Notes under the pieces: generated by a model
What the model was told of the DNA's origin: nothing
The model's input: the letters and a program-made list of their open reading frames with translations, nothing else
Databases searched by the model: none
Assembly (NCBI RefSeq): GCF_000740785.1
Contig: NZ_JFZB01000003.1
Coordinates: 1-64,000, forward strand
DNA from: Paenirhodobacter enshiensis
Lineage (GTDB): Bacteria > Pseudomonadota > Alphaproteobacteria > Rhodobacterales > Rhodobacteraceae
Length of the DNA: 64,000 nucleotides
Reading direction: 5' to 3'
Part shown: positions 58,676 to 64,000 of the stretch, piece after piece
Position numbering within the stretch: the first letter of the stretch is position 1
Layout of the letters: every line of letters starts with the position of its first letter
Made by a program: the position numbers and the translations under genes

Positions 58676-59578
58676 TCACCGCACGAGCCGCTCCTGCCCC
58701 GCCTCGCTGCGTGCCATCGCAGCGATGGCCGCCGCCTGACCAAGCACCCGGCGCGCTGCCACGACATGCAGATTCTCGACGATATGTCCGTCCAGAACCG
58801 CGACTCCATGGCCCGCTGCCGCTGCATGATCGTAAGCCGCAATCTGTCGCTGCGCGAGGGCGATCTCGTCCGCGGAGGGCGCGAAGACCGCATTGGCGGT
58901 ATCCAGCTGCGCCGGATGGATCAGCGTCTTGCCGTCGAACCCCATATCGCGACCCTGCACGCACTCGGCCTCGAGCCCCGCCATGTCGCCGAACGCATTG
59001 TAAACGCCATCGAGGATCACCAGCCCCCGCTCGCGCGCGGCCATCAGACACAGCCCCAGCCCCGTCTGCATCGCCAGCCGGTCGGGCCGGTAGCGACACC
59101 CCATCTCCTTTTGCAGATCGTTCGTGCCCATCACCATGCCGGCAAGGGCCGGGTGCGCTGCGATGGCGCGCGCTTCGAACAGGCCGGAAATCGTCTCCAT
59201 CATCGCCCAGAGCGGCACCCCCGGCAGCACTGCCGCCACCCGGTCGAGATCGCCCGGTGCCGAGACCTTGGGCACCAGAACGGCGTCATATCCCTCCCGG
59301 CTGGCCAGCGCCGCCAGATCCGCCGCCGCCCAGGGCGTTTCCGGCCCGTTGATCCGCACCAGCCGGAACCGCCTGCCATAGTCCGTGCCCGCCAGCGCCG
59401 CCAGCAGCCCCGCCCGCGCGCTGTCCTTCTCAGAGGGCGCCACGGCATCCTCCAGATCGAAGATGATCGCGTCGCAGTCCAGCCCCGCGGCCTTCTCCAT
59501 CGCCCGCGGGCGCGCGCCTGGGATATAGAGCGCCGAGCGGAACGGCCGCACCGGGGCCGCTGTCGTTTCGGGGATCAT
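58676..59578 (-). CDS. mcl2: (3S)-Malyl-CoA thioesterase-like protein (HpcH/HpaI/CitE superfamily)
   Basis: Hydrolyses (S)-malyl-CoA to malate and CoA at the end of the ethylmalonyl-CoA pathway, if assigned correctly. The 300-residue protein has SALYIPGARPRAMEKA near residue 15, IIFDLEDAVAPSEKD near 38, VRINGPETPW near 74, LVPKVSAPGDLDRV near 100, MMETISGLFEA near 124 and GTNDLQKEMG near 150. As I recall, R. sphaeroides mcl2 also lies beside mdh. A citrate lyase beta-like or other malyl-CoA lyase role cannot be excluded. Confidence 0.75.
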   Translation of the reverse strand: MIPETTAAPVRPFRSALYIPGARPRAMEKAAGLDCDAIIFDLEDAVAPSEKDSARAGLLAALAGTDYGRRFRLVRINGPETPWAAADLAALASREGYDAVLVPKVSAPGDLDRVAAVLPGVPLWAMMETISGLFEARAIAAHPALAGMVMGTNDLQKEMGCRYRPDRLAMQTGLGLCLMAARERGLVILDGVYNAFGDMAGLEAECVQGRDMGFDGKTLIHPAQLDTANAVFAPSADEIALAQRQIAAYDHAAAAGHGVAVLDGHIVENLHVVAARRVLGQAAAIAAMARSEAGQERLVR

Positions 59579-59659
59579 GTCGCCTCCTCCTGTTCCTCCG
59601 CCGCCACAGAATCATGCCCGCGGCGCGCCGGCAAGCACCCCGCGCGCCCTTGTCAGCGC

Positions 59660-60667
<1,008 letters not shown>

Positions 60668-60669
60668 GA

Positions 60670-61758
60670 TCAGCGGGCGCGCAGGGGTTCCGGATCGAAG
60701 CCGAAAGCCTCGGCCGCGCGGACGATCAGCGCGGCCTCGCGCGCGATCAGCGCGCCGTCGAAGGCCGCGGCGCTCAGATCGGGCGGAGCGGGCAGGCGAT
60801 GCGCGATACGCGCCGCGATCTGCGGGTCGGCATCCCACAACACCCCGCGCGCCCGCAGAACCCCGGCCTGAGCCGGGCTGAGGCAGCGCGCCGCAAGCCA
60901 TTGCTCGCGGATCGCGGCCGCGTCGCCCGCAACCGCCGCCAGCGCGCTGAACTGCGCGCGACGATGCGCCCCATGCGGCGGCGCATTGGCATCGCGGTCA
61001 GCCAGCGCCCGGCGCACCATCTTCAGCGCGTAATGCAGCAGCGTCAGCCCGTCGAAATGCAGCAATCGCAGAAAGCCCGTCTCGGCCCGCACCAGATCGC
61101 GCCCTTCGCCACCGTAATCGCGCATCGGCTGATGGATGCCGAGAAAATGCCCCCGCCCGGCCCGCGCGATCGCCTTGCCGAGATGATGCCCCGCCAGCCC
61201 GACATTCAGCATCTCCATTGCCTTGCGGTCATAGACGGTGCGTCCCCGGGTCGGAAACTCTGGCCAGGGCAGGCGGAACGGCCCATCCAGAAGCCCGCCG
61301 GACGATGCCCCCGCCTCGCCGATCAGCCGCACGCGCTCGGCCACGCCGACATGCACCCAGTCGGTGCGCCGGCGCGCGAGGCGCAGCAGCAGCGCCACCG
61401 AAGGCGCCGGCAGGCCGAAACGGCGCACCGGCATCAGGAACTCATCGGCGTCGCAATGCAGCACCCAATCGAGTCCCGACTGCGCCAGCACCCGGCTGGC
61501 ATGATACTTCTGTCGCATCAGATGGCGGCGCGGAGCCCGCCCCCTGTTCTGGCCGGTGTTCTGAAAAGCCCAGCCATCGGCCCCCGCATCGGTCAGCACC
61601 GCCCCCGGAACGCCGGACAGAAGATCGCGCGCTTCCTCGTTCGGACGGTCGAGCAGCACATGAACCTGGGCCGCGCCCAGCTCCAGATGATGCGCAACGA
61701 AAGCCGCGATCAGCGCCCCCGGCTCGTCGACCAGCGCCGCAACGCCCCAGCTGTCCAT
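60670..61758 (-). CDS. Glycosyltransferase family 2-like protein (PF13704-like) inserted between mdh and sucC
   Basis: A 362-residue protein. It opens WGVAALVDEPGALIAAFVAHHLELGA, has the nucleotide-sugar motif DWVLHCDADEFLMP near residue 97 and a basic middle region. These match the Glyco_tranf_2_4 type, often found in Rhodobacterales genomes with unknown acceptors. The ATG at 61758 is preceded by GGAG; the frame is open a further 18 codons. It interrupts what is usually an mdh-sucC neighbourhood and faces mdh tail to tail. Confidence 0.78.
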   Translation of the reverse strand: MDSWGVAALVDEPGALIAAFVAHHLELGAAQVHVLLDRPNEEARDLLSGVPGAVLTDAGADGWAFQNTGQNRGRAPRRHLMRQKYHASRVLAQSGLDWVLHCDADEFLMPVRRFGLPAPSVALLLRLARRRTDWVHVGVAERVRLIGEAGASSGGLLDGPFRLPWPEFPTRGRTVYDRKAMEMLNVGLAGHHLGKAIARAGRGHFLGIHQPMRDYGGEGRDLVRAETGFLRLLHFDGLTLLHYALKMVRRALADRDANAPPHGAHRRAQFSALAAVAGDAAAIREQWLAARCLSPAQAGVLRARGVLWDADPQIAARIAHRLPAPPDLSAAAFDGALIAREAALIVRAAEAFGFDPEPLRAR

Positions 61759-61894
61759 CTGCTCCGTCCGCCTTCCCGCATCCGTATCGCGGCGCAGTCT
61801 GGGCGATTCCACCCTCTGTCACAAGGGCACCCCGACTCCTCGTCATCCCCTGTCGCATCCTTGCCGCACAGGGGCGCCGGGCCTCGCCGGGTTT

Positions 61895-61925
61895 TGTGAT
61901 CACGCATTTTGCGGGTGTGATCACA
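61895..61925. promoter_or_regulatory. Paired TGTGATCAC palindromes upstream of sucC
   Basis: TGTGATCACG (61895-61904) and TGTGATCACA (61916-61925), centres 21 bp apart, flanked by TTTT and AAA so that the whole forms a larger dyad. A TATAAG hexamer at 61966-61971 without a good -35 places the sites near -57 and -78, suited to an activator. The same pair precedes sdhC. Confidence 0.75.
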
Positions 61926-62033
61926 AATGTCGGTTTTCCGCCGATCCCGGGACATTCGACGCATTTATAAGTTTTTCAGCCCGTCCGTCTGTGTCAAAGC
62001 GGAACGGGAAATTCCAACGGAAGAGCGTCCGTC

Positions 62034-63227
<1,194 letters not shown>

Positions 63228-63231
63228 GAGC

Positions 63232-64000
63232 ATGTCTATTCTGATCGACAAGACCACGCGGGTTCTGTGTCAGGGGCTGACCGGCTCTCAGGGCACGTTC
63301 CATACCGAACAGGCCATCGCCTATGGCACGCAGATGGTCGGCGGCGTGACGCCGGGCAAGGGCGGGACCGAGCATCTCGGCCTGCCGGTGTTCAACTCGG
63401 TCCATGAGGCGGCGGCGAAAACGCAGGCCAATGCGACCGTGATCTACGTTCCGCCGCCCTTCGCGGCCGATTCGATCCTCGAGGCGATCGACGCCGAGAT
63501 CGAGCTGATCGTGTGCATCACCGAGGGGATCCCGGTCCTCGACATGATGAAGGTGAAGCGCGCGCTGTCGGGCTCGAAATCGCGTCTGATCGGGCCGAAC
63601 TGCCCGGGTGTGATGACGCCCGACGAGTGCAAGATCGGCATCATGCCGGGCAACATCTTCCGCCGCGGGTCGGTGGGCGTGGTGTCGCGCTCGGGCACGC
63701 TGACCTATGAGGCGGTGAAGCAGACGACGGACATCGGCCTCGGCCAGTCCTCGGCCATCGGCATCGGCGGCGACCCGATCAAGGGGACGGAACATATCGA
63801 CATCATCGAGATGTTCCTCGACGATCCGGAAACCCACTCCATCATCATGATCGGCGAGATCGGCGGTTCGGCCGAGGAAGAAGCGGCCGAATACCTGACC
63901 GAGCAGAAGCGCAAGGGCCGCTGGAAGCCGGTCGCGGGCTTCATCGCCGGGCGCACCGCACCCCCCGGCCGGCGGATGGGCCATGCGGGCGCCATCGTCT
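63232..64000 (+). CDS. sucD: Succinyl-CoA synthetase alpha subunit (partial, cut by window end)
   Basis: The first 256 codons are present. It opens [20 protein letters not shown] with the CoA-binding fold, has [20 protein letters not shown] near residue 123 and [11 protein letters not shown] near 152. The window ends just after GHAGAIV, which contains the His phosphorylated during catalysis. The remaining about 35 residues lie outside. It starts 4 bp after sucC and shares its control. Confidence 0.95.
   Translation, partial: MSILIDKTTRVLCQGLTGSQGTFHTEQAIAYGTQMVGGVTPGKGGTEHLGLPVFNSVHEAAAKTQANATVIYVPPPFAADSILEAIDAEIELIVCITEGIPVLDMMKVKRALSGSKSRLIGPNCPGVMTPDECKIGIMPGNIFRRGSVGVVSRSGTLTYEAVKQTTDIGLGQSSAIGIGGDPIKGTEHIDIIEMFLDDPETHSIIMIGEIGGSAEEEAAEYLTEQKRKGRWKPVAGFIAGRTAPPGRRMGHAGAIV

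Overview
The window looks like chromosomal DNA of an alphaproteobacterium of the Rhodobacteraceae (Rhodobacter/Rhodovulum/Paracoccus-like). This rests on very high GC with long antisense open frames, a split ATP synthase operon (atpI-atpB-atpE-atpX-atpF without the F1 genes beside it), a (3S)-malyl-CoA thioesterase-like gene beside mdh with sdh and sucCD close by, and several families that are mostly Rhodobacterales (TIGR02186, a GT14-like enzyme with a long extra C-terminal domain, DUF1285). I see no insertion sequence, prophage, CRISPR array or rRNA. The only tRNA is tRNA-Trp(CCA).

Layout. 1-3.6 kb: membrane protein of unknown function, universal stress protein, NFU iron-sulfur scaffold, then overlapping tsaB-rimI. 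3.7-8.4 kb: a BMP-type (nucleoside-like) ABC importer operon with a good sigma70-like promoter. 8.5-11.4 kb: TauE/SafE exporter with its TIGR02186 partner, a stand-alone Lrp ligand domain, a histidine phosphatase. 11.4-17.9 kb: a five-gene operon matching E. coli ydcSTUVW (polyamine-type ABC importer plus gamma-aminobutyraldehyde dehydrogenase), preceded by a LysR gene, with a promoter and LysR-type dyad in the gap. 18-23.5 kb: RecD-like helicase, RcnB-like secreted protein, and a coupled LpxH-like phosphatase/GT21/GT2 operon. 23.7-30.5 kb: tRNA-Trp, asd, a GT4/GT29-like pair, modE-modABC with a ModE operator, and an hsp20 gene with a probable ROSE RNA thermometer. 30.6-40.8 kb: trypsin-like protease, DUF599 protein, the MoxR-DUF58-DUF4159-amidotransferase-like operon, DUF1285, a glycosyltransferase. 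40.9-50.8 kb: polA, CHCC zinc finger, HIT protein, GT14-like enzyme divergent from a sulfotransferase, PfkB kinase-nth, an Ada-like fusion, an OmpA lipoprotein. 50.8-64 kb: energy metabolism: atpIBEXF, an ArsR regulator, sdhCDA-lipoprotein-sdhB, DUF1737, mcl2, mdh, an inserted glycosyltransferase, sucC and sucD. sucD is cut by the window end.

How genes work together. sdhCDAB, mdh and sucCD are consecutive TCA-cycle steps, and Mcl2 feeds malate into them from the ethylmalonyl-CoA pathway. Both sdhC and sucC have upstream pairs of the palindrome TGTGATCAC(A/G) spaced 20-21 bp, which suggests one shared regulator. Seven glycosyltransferases and one sulfotransferase lie scattered among housekeeping genes and point to surface glycan or glycolipid decoration.

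A second theme is a family of GC-rich intergenic repeats. Six copies share a GGGGGCTCTGCCCCC hairpin and a CCCCGGGATATTTG core. Five of them lie just after a gene's 3' end in the same relative orientation. Their function is not known to me.
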